A stretch of 61,880 nucleotides of DNA from Deltaproteobacteria bacterium (GCA_030622135.1 JAUXGL010000004.1:1-61880); one strand, 5' to 3'; counted from the stretch's first letter, positions 8,349 to 16,857 are shown. Notes: generated from the letters alone by a model not told the origin. Program-made: numbers and translations.

Positions 8349-9191
8349 ATGTTTCGCATACGAAACCAGGCGTTTTGGATCGTTGCGGTCGTGGTTGTGC
8401 TGCCGGTTGCGGTGGCGGCCGGAGACGATCCGCTGTTCGCCCTGGAAAAGAAGCAGCAGGCGCTTTTCGAGCGCGTCGCCCCCTCGGTGGTGTTCATCTC
8501 CAATCCCCACGGGCTCGGTTCCGGATTCTTCGTTAGCAGGAATGGGCTGGTGCTGACCAACCAGCACGTGGTGGGCAAGGGGAACCTTGTGGACGTGGTG
8601 CTGCACGACGGCACCAGGCTTCAGGGCACCGTGGTGGAGCGCGCCCCCGAGAAGCTGGATCTGGCCCTGGTGCAGGTCGAGGCCGCAAAGGCCCCGGTGC
8701 TGCCGGTCGGGGGTATGTTCGATCTGCTCGTGGGCAGCTGGGTGGCCTCGGTGGGGCACAACCGCGGGGGCATCTGGACCTTCAACACCGGCATGGTGTC
8801 CAACATCTATCCGGCCGGTTCCGAGCGGCCGGTCTTCCAGACCCAGATCCCCCTGAACCCGGGAAGCTCCGGAGGGCCGATCGTCGACCGCCTGGGTCGG
8901 GTGGTGGGCGTCGTCACCGCGGGGCTTGTCGACTCCAACAGCATCAACTTCGGCATCCGCATGGACGTGGCCATCCGTAGCCTGCGCAAGTTGGCCGACA
9001 TCAGCGATGTCCTGACCATCACCGCCCCGAAGGGGGTTGCCGTCTTCGTGGACGGCAAGATGGCGGGGACGGGCCCGCGAGTGGTGATCCCGGCCGATCC
9101 CGGAACCCACGAGATCTTCGCGGTCATCGGCGGCAAGATGAAGAAGATCAAGATCCGCTACCCCGAGCGGCGCCTGGTCGAACTGAAATAA
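8349..9191 (+). CDS. Trypsin-like (S1C/HtrA-type) serine protease with PEGA-like tail, copy 1
   Basis: 280 residues with signal peptide (cleavage near VAVAAGD). The trypsin-fold core shows the full triad: His in LTNQHVVG, Asp in KLDLALV and Ser in NPGSSGGP. There is no PDZ domain. The last 60 residues (GVAVFVDGKMAGTG, then PADPGTHEI) resemble a PEGA domain, a small beta domain seen on envelope proteins. It should act in the periplasm as a quality-control or regulatory protease. GGAGGAGG lies just before the ATG. It is divergent from the 372-residue unknown gene. Its last 75 bases are identical to those of the paralog at 11562-12413. Confidence 0.92.
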   Translation: MFRIRNQAFWIVAVVVVLPVAVAAGDDPLFALEKKQQALFERVAPSVVFISNPHGLGSGFFVSRNGLVLTNQHVVGKGNLVDVVLHDGTRLQGTVVERAPEKLDLALVQVEAAKAPVLPVGGMFDLLVGSWVASVGHNRGGIWTFNTGMVSNIYPAGSERPVFQTQIPLNPGSSGGPIVDRLGRVVGVVTAGLVDSNSINFGIRMDVAIRSLRKLADISDVLTITAPKGVAVFVDGKMAGTGPRVVIPADPGTHEIFAVIGGKMKKIKIRYPERRLVELK

Positions 9192-9217
9192 AACTTTTTT
9201 CACTCTGCAATCTCTTC
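9117..9217 (+). repeat. 3'-end identity block, copy 1
   Basis: Bases 9117-9191, the last 25 codons including the stop, are identical to 12339-12413. The match continues into the flank to 9217 with about three differences including a one-base gap, whereas sequence upstream is diverged. Confidence 0.9.
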
Positions 9218-9406
9218 GTGGGTTATCCGAACAGTAGACGGCCGTGTGGACATCGCCCTCACGAGTGACTTCCACCGGGCCGACGCCCAGGCCGGCAATG
9301 GGGTGCTCTGGAGGTAAGAATTGTGAGCCGCGGGCCTGCATACGCTGCTCGGAGGGAGTAACCCGTTGGTTCCTATGCTTATTTTTGGAGTGCCGGATGA
9401 AATTTT

Positions 9407-10393
9407 TTGTTGCATCAATTAGTTAGTGGTGTCTGTTTGCTTTTGTTGTTTTTTCCTTTTTGTGGTTGTCGGGACAAAGATTGCACCAGTCATTACCGAA
9501 AGTACTGTTCTGAAGGCAGGTTGTACTGGCAAACAAGTTGCGCCGAGTACGAGGAGCTGATTGCGACTTGTGCTTGTGGCTGTGCAACGGATTCGGTGAG
9601 TTGCAAGGCCGATTGCTCTTGCACCCCTGATTGTGCCGGCAGAGAGTGTGGATCAAACGGGTGTGAAGGCACCTGCCCGCCGGGGTGTGACCGTGGCTAT
9701 GTTTGTAATGTTGATGGACTGTGCGAGCAAGGTTGCCGACCTTTTAGTTGTGAGGATCTGAACAAAGAGTGTGGAAATTGGAAAAACGCAGATGGATGTG
9801 GAAAAGACCTGGAGTGCGGTGATTGTCCCAATGGAGAAAAATGCGATGAAAATGGACGATGTCAGAGTATGGGTGAATGCGTTCAAAACTTCGGCAACGG
9901 GTTGACAGAAAGCGATGGCCGCCTGGATGGGTACCTGCATTGGGTTGTATTGCCGGAACATTTTCAATGTCCCAACGATGACAATCATGTGCGCTTACAG
10001 GTGAAAATGAACGGCCAATTTTATGATGTGTCGGTAAATATCCAGGCAACTGGGTCTTCAGACCCCAACGTATACCATTACGATTTACACGCGGACCTTT
10101 TTGGAGGACCGTGGAGTGAAGGTTGGCATACTTTTAGTGTTGGTCTTGACTATGTTTATGTTCTGGGTGTCAATAGTGAAAATTTTGTAAGCGCTACGCT
10201 GGAAGAGCTGGTTGTTTTGTTTGAAAGCGAGATTGTTCCCGGTTTGCCAATATCTGTGTTCATGAATGCCTATGGTAGTGGCGGTGGACACAACGTTCAT
10301 CGTAACAACTATTTCCCCGACGGCGCCATAGTGATTAATCCCAAAACAAATCCGCACTACTTCTTGTTCAGGTTTGGCAATCAAAGCTTTTAG
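9407..10393 (+). CDS. Cys-rich lipoprotein, probably frameshifted at its 5' end
   Basis: The frame opens only at TTG 9407 because a TGA at 9398 closes it upstream. It gives a lipoprotein signal with lipobox FCGC, then about 150 residues with some 30 cysteines (CTPDCAGRECGSNGCEGTCP, EGF/Notch-like spacing) and a 170-residue C-terminal domain with few cysteines. Just upstream, ATG 9397 has a well-placed GGAG (9387-9390) but runs out of frame after eight codons. Removing one T from the run at 9403-9408 joins that ATG to this frame and gives a classic signal peptide starting MKFLLHQL. A slip, phase switch or assembly error is likely. AT-rich relative to neighbours. Function unknown. Confidence 0.75.
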   Translation: MLHQLVSGVCLLLLFFPFCGCRDKDCTSHYRKYCSEGRLYWQTSCAEYEELIATCACGCATDSVSCKADCSCTPDCAGRECGSNGCEGTCPPGCDRGYVCNVDGLCEQGCRPFSCEDLNKECGNWKNADGCGKDLECGDCPNGEKCDENGRCQSMGECVQNFGNGLTESDGRLDGYLHWVVLPEHFQCPNDDNHVRLQVKMNGQFYDVSVNIQATGSSDPNVYHYDLHADLFGGPWSEGWHTFSVGLDYVYVLGVNSENFVSATLEELVVLFESEIVPGLPISVFMNAYGSGGGHNVHRNNYFPDGAIVINPKTNPHYFLFRFGNQSF

Positions 10394-10431
10394 TTTTTGT
10401 CAGTGAAATTGAATAGGTATTGGAGGAAAGA

Positions 10432-11550
10432 ATGAAGCCGACTTTCGGCGAACAGAGACAGGGGACATTTTCCTGGTGGACGGCTATCGCCGTGACAATC
10501 GTGATTGCCGCCTCGCCGGTGCAAGCTTGGGGCGCGGACCAGAACTGGTTGGCCACCTTTCAGCAAGAGACCGTGGACAGCCATTTGGAGGCGGGGCCTC
10601 TGGCCTACATCCTGGTCGGCGCGGGGGAGGCTTCCAGCAAAGAGGCCGTAAATGCTTTGAGGCGGGCGGTGAGCGACAGCGCGCGGGTGAAGATGGCCAT
10701 GGATGCGGCGGCGTTGGGAAATGTCAAGGCACTGGCGGACGAAGACATCGTCAAGAAAGCCGCGGCACTCCCGGTGGATCGCGTGATGATCGTCCGGGTG
10801 TTCGAAGGCGCCGCCACCACGGCCGTGGTGACGATCTACGACAAAAGCGGCGAGAGCCGAGGTGCCTTTACCGGAGTCGCGGGTCAGGCCATGACCAAAA
10901 GCGAGAAAAAAACCAGCGGCGTCACGTCAGCCGCGGCGAACGCGGTGGGCGCCATCATCGGCGACACGGCCGAGATGTCCGATGAGCAAAAGGAGAAATA
11001 CCTTGAACAAGCCTTGTGGCTCAAGGGAATGACCGGCGTCTACGGCTCCCAGTACGGTATTTGGACCTCCTCTTGGCAAGAACCTCGTCTGGGCAAGTAT
11101 GGAAAACCTATTTCCTGGGAAGAGTTTTTCGAGCGGGTGGGCCGCGATGACCTGGCATTGCAGATTCAGGAGGTGGATGACTACTCGGGCATGAGGATTC
11201 TTGGCTCGTTTCTTGGGATACCCGGCTACATAAGTCTTGTCGTTGGGGCTGGCATGGCGGTGCCAGCCTTTTTAGCTGATGTTTCTCCCGAATTCAGGAA
11301 ATGGACGTGGATATGCCTGGGAAGTGGAGCGGGACTGGCCATAGTCGGCCACCTCATCCACGCCCTGGGGCCGGATCTCCCGGATGTACCGGCGCACGAA
11401 ATTCGCGAGATGGTGGACAAGCACAACACCAGGCTGAAAAAAGATCTTGGCATCGGCAAGGCCGGGGTGGAGAACAGCAGCTTCCGGATTCTTGCGGCCC
11501 CGGTGGTCAGCCCCGACTATTACGGGCTCTCGATAGCTATTCGATTCTGA
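10432..11550 (+). CDS. Exported protein of unknown function, paralog of the 7125-8243 gene
   Basis: 372 residues from ATG 10432, chosen because GGAGG sits six bases upstream; a TTG at 10420 is an alternative. The signal peptide ends near QAWGAD. The motif order matches the paralog: a domain with LPVDRVMIVRVFEG and AVVTIYDKSGES, a charged helix, LGKYGKPISWEEFFERVGR, two hydrophobic segments (GIPGYISLVVGAGMAVPAF and WICLGSGAGLAIVGHLI) and a conserved EIREMVDKHNTRLKKDLGI close to the end (paralog EARELADKRNQRLREELGI). The trypsin-like gene starts 12 bases downstream, so they form an operon. The conserved pairing suggests a shared function, perhaps as partner or substrate of the protease. No known family recognised. 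Confidence 0.87.
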   Translation: MKPTFGEQRQGTFSWWTAIAVTIVIAASPVQAWGADQNWLATFQQETVDSHLEAGPLAYILVGAGEASSKEAVNALRRAVSDSARVKMAMDAAALGNVKALADEDIVKKAAALPVDRVMIVRVFEGAATTAVVTIYDKSGESRGAFTGVAGQAMTKSEKKTSGVTSAAANAVGAIIGDTAEMSDEQKEKYLEQALWLKGMTGVYGSQYGIWTSSWQEPRLGKYGKPISWEEFFERVGRDDLALQIQEVDDYSGMRILGSFLGIPGYISLVVGAGMAVPAFLADVSPEFRKWTWICLGSGAGLAIVGHLIHALGPDLPDVPAHEIREMVDKHNTRLKKDLGIGKAGVENSSFRILAAPVVSPDYYGLSIAIRF

Positions 11551-11561
11551 GGCGTAAAGGC

Positions 11562-12413
11562 ATGCCCGCCGGAAATCTCCAAAACTTCTCCTGGATTTGT
11601 CTTGCCTTCTTCATGCTTGCAGGCGGCAAGGCAACCGCCGGGGCGCCGGACTCGTCCCTGGCGAAGATGGAAGCGGAGCAGATGGCCCTGTTTCAAAAGG
11701 TCTCCAAGGCGGTGGTCTTTCTGTCCAATGAACATGGTTTTGGATCGGGCTTTTTCGTGTCGGAAAACGGTCTCATCTTGACCAACCGCCACGTGGTCGG
11801 CAAGGCCGTGTCGGTCAAGGTCGTTTTGCAGGATGGGCGCAAGCTGACCGGAAACGTCGTAGACCGCGGCGAAAAAGCGGACCTGGCCACCGTCAAGGTC
11901 AAGCTGTCAAACACGCCCTACCTGAAAGAAAGCCGAGTAGACCCTCTCGAGATCGGCATGTTCGTGGCGTCGGTCGGCCACGGTCGAGGCGCCATCTGGA
12001 CCTTCAACACCGGATTGGTCTCGAATATCTATCCCCAAGGCGCCGGGCAGGGGATTTTCCAGACCCAGATTCCACTAAACCCCGGAAGCTCCGGGGGCCC
12101 CGTGGTGGACCGGCACGGAGAAGTGGTCGGCATCGTCACCGCCGGCTTGTCCGAGTCCAACAGCATCAACTTCGCCGTCAGGTACCGGTCAGCCCTGACG
12201 ACACTTCCTTCGCTGGCGGAGATCTGCGACTGCCTGATTATCACGACACCCGGGCCCGAGCCCGTCTTTGTGGATGGACAAATGGTCGGCAAGGGGCCGA
12301 GACTGGGAATCCGGCCCACTCCCGGACGCCACGAGGTTTTCGCGGTCATCGGCGGCAAGATGAAGAAGATCAAGATCCGCTACCCCGAGCGGCGCCTGGT
12401 CGAACTGAAATAA
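11562..12413 (+). CDS. Trypsin-like serine protease with PEGA-like tail, copy 2
   Basis: 283 residues from ATG 11562. The ribosome site, TGAGG, overlaps the upstream stop codon. The signal peptide ends near GKATAG. The core keeps His in LTNRHVVG, Asp in KADLATV and Ser in NPGSSGGP, followed by the PEGA-like tail (EPVFVDGQMVGKGP). It is highly similar in protein sequence to the copy at 8349-9191. DNA identity is complete only over the last 75 bases. Cotranscribed with the 372-residue paralog upstream. Probably periplasmic. Confidence 0.92.
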   Translation: MPAGNLQNFSWICLAFFMLAGGKATAGAPDSSLAKMEAEQMALFQKVSKAVVFLSNEHGFGSGFFVSENGLILTNRHVVGKAVSVKVVLQDGRKLTGNVVDRGEKADLATVKVKLSNTPYLKESRVDPLEIGMFVASVGHGRGAIWTFNTGLVSNIYPQGAGQGIFQTQIPLNPGSSGGPVVDRHGEVVGIVTAGLSESNSINFAVRYRSALTTLPSLAEICDCLIITTPGPEPVFVDGQMVGKGPRLGIRPTPGRHEVFAVIGGKMKKIKIRYPERRLVELK

Positions 12414-12438
12414 CATTTTTTCACTCTGCAACCTCTTC
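12339..12438 (+). repeat. 3'-end identity block, copy 2
   Basis: Partner of 9117-9217: 75 identical bases to the stop codon, then a near-identical flank ending CTCTTC. Confidence 0.9.
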
Positions 12439-12569
12439 TCGGCTACGACCGCGGCCGCCGTTAGGTGGCTGGCCCAAACCAGGTTCGCCTCCTGGCGAGA
12501 GGATCGATGCAATTCAACCGTTGGATGTGGCTGGATGAGTTTCTGTAGTTATTCTTTTGCCAATTTCCA

Positions 12570-12586
12570 TGTCAAATTATTTGACA
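12570..12586. promoter_or_regulatory. Operator-like palindrome upstream of spmAB
   Basis: TGTCAAATTATTTGACA is a perfect inverted repeat with 8-base arms and one central base, 46 bases before the ATG at 12632. Its right arm contains TTGACA, which could serve as a -35 element, so a bound protein would compete with RNA polymerase. No matching regulator gene is evident. Confidence 0.4.
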
Positions 12587-12631
12587 GAAACGGCGTGAAG
12601 GGGACACTTAGGGCATAGGAGAAGTGCGCCC

Positions 12632-14041
12632 ATGATGAACTGGATCTGGCTTGGCCTGATTGTCATCTCCATCCTTTGTGGGGGCTTCACCGGCCAGATG
12701 CAGGCAGTGACCCTGCGTATGTTCGAGTCCGCTCAGGAGGCCGTCTGGCTGGCCTTCAAGCTGATCGGCATCATGGCGTTTTTTTTAGGGATCATGCGCG
12801 TGGGCCAGGACGCCGGGCTGCTGCGCATCGTCGCCCGCTGGCTGCGCCGGCCCATGCGCTGGCTCTTCCCCGGCGTGCCCGAGAATCACCCGGCCATGAG
12901 CGCGATGATTTTAAACCTGGGTGCCAACATGATGGGCCTGGCCAACGCCGCCACCCCCTTTGGCATCAAGGCCATGATCGAGTTGAACCGGCTCAACCGT
13001 CACAAGGGCACCGCCACCGACGCCATGTGCCTGTTTCTGGCCATCAACACCTCCAGCCTCTCGCTGCTTCCTACCGGCACCATGGGTTTGCGGGCCGCCG
13101 CCGGTTCGACCGACCCCGCTTCCATCTGGCTACCCACCTTGCTTTCCACATTCTTTTCTACCTGCGTCGGCATAATTGCCGTCAAGCTGCTCCAGCGCGC
13201 CCGCAGGTTCCGTCTCCCCGAGATCCCCGAAGCCGAGTTGAAAGAGCCCCAGGAGACCTCTGCTGAGGAAATCGGTGGCCCGTTCCTGAAGGAAGAGGAC
13301 GTACTGGGCAGCGCCGAGAAGGCCTCCCTGCCCGTGCGTGTATTGGTGTGGATGATCCTTTCGACCTTCCTGGGTGCCGCCGTTTATCATTACACTTGCT
13401 GGTGGCTGCTGGCTGACAAGGTCTCCGCCGCCGCTTTAGCCATCCGGGAAGTTTTCGTGCTGATTCCTCCCGTCCTCGACAAGATCCTGGACATCTCCCC
13501 GCCATCGCTCCAGTACGCGATCAAGAACTTCTTTTCCTTTTGGGCCATCCCCGCTTTGGTGGGCGGCCTGCTTCTCTTTGGCCTGGCCCGCAAGGTTCGC
13601 GTCTACGAGTCCCTGGTGGAAGGCGCCAAGGAAGGCTTTCATATCGCTGTCCGCATCATCCCCTACCTGGTGGCCATCATAGTGGCGGTGGCCATGTTCG
13701 ATGCCTCCGGCGCCATGGACCTGATGAAAGCTTCGCTCGGCAAGCTGACCGCCCAGGTCGGCATGCCCGCCGAAGCCATCCCCATGGCTGTAATCCGCCC
13801 CCTCTCCGGAAACGGCGCCTTCGCTTACATGAGTTCCATCTTCACCCAGTATGGCCCCGACTCTTTCGTCGGCAACATGGTCTCGGTAATGCAGGGCAGC
13901 ACTGAAACGACCTTGTACGTCCTGGCGGTCTACTTCGGCTCGGTAGGCGTTTACCGCGTTCGCCATGCCCTGGTCGCCGGCCTCCTGGCCGACCTGGCCG
14001 GCGTCATCGCCGCCGTGGCACTCTGCCAGCTGTTTTTCTGA
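12632..14041 (+). CDS. SpmA-SpmB fusion, nucleoside-recognition (Gate) membrane protein
   Basis: 469 residues with about ten hydrophobic segments. The N-terminal half matches SpmA (LNLGANMMGLANAATPFGIK, then NTSSLSLLPTGTMGLR). The C-terminal half matches SpmB (RPLSGNGAFAYM, MQGSTETTLYVLAVYFGSVG). In Bacillus these are two genes needed for spore-core dehydration; in many Gram-negative bacteria they are fused and their transport role is unknown. The linker around residues 200-230 is charged. ATG ATG at 12632 follows an AGGAGA site. It stands alone, with the palindrome at 12570 upstream and a dispersed repeat just after its stop. Confidence 0.9.
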   Translation: MMNWIWLGLIVISILCGGFTGQMQAVTLRMFESAQEAVWLAFKLIGIMAFFLGIMRVGQDAGLLRIVARWLRRPMRWLFPGVPENHPAMSAMILNLGANMMGLANAATPFGIKAMIELNRLNRHKGTATDAMCLFLAINTSSLSLLPTGTMGLRAAAGSTDPASIWLPTLLSTFFSTCVGIIAVKLLQRARRFRLPEIPEAELKEPQETSAEEIGGPFLKEEDVLGSAEKASLPVRVLVWMILSTFLGAAVYHYTCWWLLADKVSAAALAIREVFVLIPPVLDKILDISPPSLQYAIKNFFSFWAIPALVGGLLLFGLARKVRVYESLVEGAKEGFHIAVRIIPYLVAIIVAVAMFDASGAMDLMKASLGKLTAQVGMPAEAIPMAVIRPLSGNGAFAYMSSIFTQYGPDSFVGNMVSVMQGSTETTLYVLAVYFGSVGVYRVRHALVAGLLADLAGVIAAVALCQLFF

Positions 14042-14045
14042 GATA

Positions 14046-14086
14046 CAGTGAGCGTAGCGAACGGTTTTGGTGCGGCGGAGCCGCGC
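14046..14086 (+). repeat. 41-bp dispersed repeat, copy A
   Basis: Matches the reverse complement of 18459-18499 at 39 of 41 bases. It contains a small GC hairpin (GCGGC/GCCGC) and starts 5 bases after the spmAB stop, so it may end transcription. Confidence 0.8.
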
Positions 14087-14095
14087 CGTGAAGTC

Positions 14096-14124
14096 TTGCG
14101 TCGCCGGGCGGGGTAATCTATATT
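14096..14124 (+). promoter_or_regulatory. Promoter for a probably leaderless rhomboid mRNA
   Basis: TTGCGT (14096-14101), a 17-base spacer and TATATT (14119-14124). The predicted start of transcription falls at about 14131, one or two bases before ATG 14133, and no ribosome site precedes that ATG. Confidence 0.45.
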
Positions 14125-14132
14125 GTCGATAG

Positions 14133-14894
14133 ATGCCGCGTTACGATCGACGACAGAGCTTTTCCAAGTTTGGGGCGAGCTTCCGGTTGACCTGGGCGGT
14201 CAAGTGGTTGCTGATTGTCAACATCGGCGTTTTTCTGCTGGAGTTGCTCATTGGGCGGTTTGAGGGGGGAGTGGATTTCATCCAGGATCATCTGTGCATC
14301 TCCTTCGAGGGCTTCTTCTTCCGCGGGCAGCTGTGGCAGCCGGTGACCTATATGTTTCTGCACGATCCTTACGGGATTGGGCACATCCTGTGGAACATGC
14401 TCATTTTGTGGATGTTCGGATCGCCGCTGGAGCGCTTTTGGGGGCCCAAGGGGTTTTTTAAGTTCTACTTTATCTGCGGGATCGGGGCGGGGATCGTGAT
14501 CCTGCTGACCGGGCTCTTGATTCCCGCGCAGCAGGAAATTCCCACGCTGGGGGCCTCCGGGGCGTTGTTCGGACTGATGGTGGCCTTCGGGTTTCTGTAT
14601 CCCAACTCGCTCATCTACCTGTTCGGCATATTTCCCATCAAGGGCAAGCACCTGGTCATGCTGTTCGTGGGTCTCAGCGTGGTCCAGGCGCTGACGTTGG
14701 GGGGCACTAACGTGTCGCTCTCGGCGCACTTCGGGGGGATGTTCTTTGGGTTCTTCCTGGTGACGGGATGGTGGAAGCCCAAGAAGGCCTGGGACCGGAT
14801 CAAGCTATGGCGGATGAAGCGGAAGTACAAGAAGCTGTCTAGGAAGATCCGGGTGATTGATCGGGATGACCCCGGAGGCGGGTATTACCACTGA
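14133..14894 (+). CDS. Rhomboid-family intramembrane serine protease (short form)
   Basis: 253 residues. Six hydrophobic segments carry the standard landmarks: QPVTYMFLHDPYGIGHILWN, GASGALFG with the catalytic Ser and SAHFGGM with the catalytic His. The C-terminal 45 residues are strongly basic (WRMKRKYKKLSRK) and cytoplasmic by the positive-inside rule. It lacks the large soluble domains of the rhomboid at 5428-7128. No ribosome site is visible, and a promoter lies directly before the ATG. It is convergent with the 14896-16857 gene with almost no gap. Substrates unknown. Confidence 0.92.
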   Translation: MPRYDRRQSFSKFGASFRLTWAVKWLLIVNIGVFLLELLIGRFEGGVDFIQDHLCISFEGFFFRGQLWQPVTYMFLHDPYGIGHILWNMLILWMFGSPLERFWGPKGFFKFYFICGIGAGIVILLTGLLIPAQQEIPTLGASGALFGLMVAFGFLYPNSLIYLFGIFPIKGKHLVMLFVGLSVVQALTLGGTNVSLSAHFGGMFFGFFLVTGWWKPKKAWDRIKLWRMKRKYKKLSRKIRVIDRDDPGGGYYH

Positions 14895-14895
14895 G

Positions 14896-16857
14896 TCAGT
14901 CAAACCAGATGTTTTTTACCGCGTCGTTGTAGACGATGATGCGTTCGATGTTGCCGCGGGTGCCTTTGGGGAAGAGGGTGAAGGCCCTTTCTTGTGGGTC
15001 GTAGTCGGTGGTTACGCCCTCCAGAGAGCGGCCGTCGATCAGGACCAGGCGAACGGATGAGCCGTTGACGCGGGGCTTGCCGGCGCCCCGGGGGAGCATG
15101 AGGAAGATGGTTTTCAGCGCCAGGGCTACCAGGTCCTCGGCCGGGGCCGAACTGGCGGCCGGCGGATCTAGGTGGATTAGGTCCGCGCCGATGTCGAAAT
15201 TGCCGATCACGCCTCGCCGGGTGACGCCGTCTTTGAAGTGAACCGTGGCCTTGCGCGGGCCGGGGGAGATGTCGATTAGTTGCGTGATTCTCTCGGCAAA
15301 GGCTGCGGTCGCTCTGGGCTTGGCCGGAGCAATCGGGGTGATATCATCGTCCTCGCCCGTCTCGATTTCGGTGTCGTTGAGCCAGGCGGCGGTGGATTTC
15401 CGGTCGACCGGCCGCGGGGCCGGTCGCTTCTCCCGGGGCGGGGGAGCGGGAGCGACGCTGAGGGTCGGCAGGGGCTTCTTGGGGCGGTGCTTGGGCGCCG
15501 AGGGTGGTGCCGGCGGCGATTCGGCGGTGGCTTCCTCGGAAAGCCCCCAGAACTGGTCCGTGTCGATGTCCCCCGCGGCGGCGACTTTGGCCGGCGATCC
15601 ATGATCAATTTCCATTTCCGCTTCGACCGGCATTTCCATGATGTCGGCGGTACCGATTTGTAGTACCTCGTTTTTGTCCGGCAAGTCGTCGGTGGTATCG
15701 GGGATCGGAACCGCCAGGTCTTCCGGCTCCTGTGCCTCCGGTTCCTGTGTTTCCTGCACGGGTGCCTCCGGGGCTGCGCCTAGCTTGGTTGCTGGCTCGG
15801 AAACCGCCATATCCGGGCGGGTGGGCGCGGTGTCGGAGAAGCGGAGTTTTTTCTTATACGACGGTGGCTGGGGCAACTCCGCTTCGGTGGTTTCCTCGGT
15901 TCCGGTGTTGTTCCGCGCGACGCTCAGATCTTCCACCTGCTCTTCGTTGGGGAGCGCGTTGCCTTCCTCGTCAATTTCGAATACCTGGGCCTCTTCCTCT
16001 GTCGTCTCCTGCGCCTCGGCGTAGTCGATGGCCTGGCGCATGAGATCCAGGGTAGACGAATCCTCCCCGGCGTCGCCCAGCGCATGGGTGCTCTTCTCTC
16101 CCTCCGACAGCCTGTTTTCCTTGGGCAGGTCGTAGCTTTTCTTCAGCAACCCCTGCAGATCATTGGAGAGATCGTTCGCCTGGGCAGGAGCGCGGTCGAG
16201 GTTGTCCCGGGCCTGAAGCTCCTCGTCGTCCATCTCGACCGCGTAGCTCTTCGCCGCCGTGTCGGGAACGGTGTCCTGTTTGTCTTCTGTGTGCTGGTCC
16301 AGACCGCGGGACAGGCTGTCTGCGATCTCCAGGGCGAAGGGATTGGCTCCCCGGCTCTGTTTGGTCAGGCGTTCGGACTCGTCCTGGGCATACACGACCT
16401 GGCCGTGCTCGATCTTCTTTTCGGCTTTCCCCTCTTCTTCGGGGACCTTGGCTAGCCCGATTTCCCCGGTCTGCAAGTCCTCGGTGGCCTCGACGGCGAA
16501 TCCGGATAGTCCCTCCTGCTTGAAGGTGGCCTGGCCCTCGCGGGGGTCTCGGGCCTCGAACCCCCGTTTATCTTTTTTCTGGTCCTGCTCCCAGGCTTTG
16601 GTGAGCTTGTATTTATCGGCGTCTTCTAGGAGTTTCTCGGAGACCTCGGTGGCGTAGCCGTGATCGGCGGTGGTGGTCTTGGGCCCCGCGTCCACCGGTT
16701 CGTCGATCTGGATCCGCTCGATCCCCGGGGCGTCTCCGAAACGCTGCTCGAGCCATTCGAGCCGCTTGGCCTCCTCGATCGGGAGCCATCCCCCGGACTG
16801 TTTCTTGGCGCGAAGAATCTTCAGCTCGCGGATGTGCCTTTTCCACTCGTCCTTCAA
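14896..16857 (-). CDS. Large acidic protein with conserved C-terminal domain, function unknown
   Basis: About 653 residues. The N-terminus (KDEWKRHIRELKILRAKK) is a basic helix. Residues 60-480 are a long, acidic, low-complexity region rich in Glu, Asp, Pro and Ala that is probably disordered. The last 130 residues fold as beta strands (KATVHFKDGVTRRGVIGNF, then VRLVLIDGRSLEGVT, FTLFPKGTRGNIERIIV) and resemble a C-terminal domain seen in Myxococcota regulatory proteins (DUF6982-like, from memory). There is no signal peptide, so it is cytoplasmic. The start is uncertain: TTG 16857 with GGAG is preferred, while the in-frame ATG at 16941 would overlap the divergent glycosyltransferase. Possible scaffold or regulator. 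Confidence 0.75.
   Translation of the reverse strand: MKDEWKRHIRELKILRAKKQSGGWLPIEEAKRLEWLEQRFGDAPGIERIQIDEPVDAGPKTTTADHGYATEVSEKLLEDADKYKLTKAWEQDQKKDKRGFEARDPREGQATFKQEGLSGFAVEATEDLQTGEIGLAKVPEEEGKAEKKIEHGQVVYAQDESERLTKQSRGANPFALEIADSLSRGLDQHTEDKQDTVPDTAAKSYAVEMDDEELQARDNLDRAPAQANDLSNDLQGLLKKSYDLPKENRLSEGEKSTHALGDAGEDSSTLDLMRQAIDYAEAQETTEEEAQVFEIDEEGNALPNEEQVEDLSVARNNTGTEETTEAELPQPPSYKKKLRFSDTAPTRPDMAVSEPATKLGAAPEAPVQETQEPEAQEPEDLAVPIPDTTDDLPDKNEVLQIGTADIMEMPVEAEMEIDHGSPAKVAAAGDIDTDQFWGLSEEATAESPPAPPSAPKHRPKKPLPTLSVAPAPPPREKRPAPRPVDRKSTAAWLNDTEIETGEDDDITPIAPAKPRATAAFAERITQLIDISPGPRKATVHFKDGVTRRGVIGNFDIGADLIHLDPPAASSAPAEDLVALALKTIFLMLPRGAGKPRVNGSSVRLVLIDGRSLEGVTTDYDPQERAFTLFPKGTRGNIERIIVYNDAVKNIWFD

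Noticed and set aside
9192..9317. 41 further open codons in frame after the first trypsin-like gene's stop
   Set aside because: No start codon, no recognisable protein and no equivalent after the paralog; possibly a relic but not supportable.
8244..9341. Long minus-strand open frame extending the 372-residue protein across the protease gene
   Set aside because: It is a GC-driven shadow of the plus-strand protease. The ATG at 8243 with AGGAGG and signal peptide is the true start.
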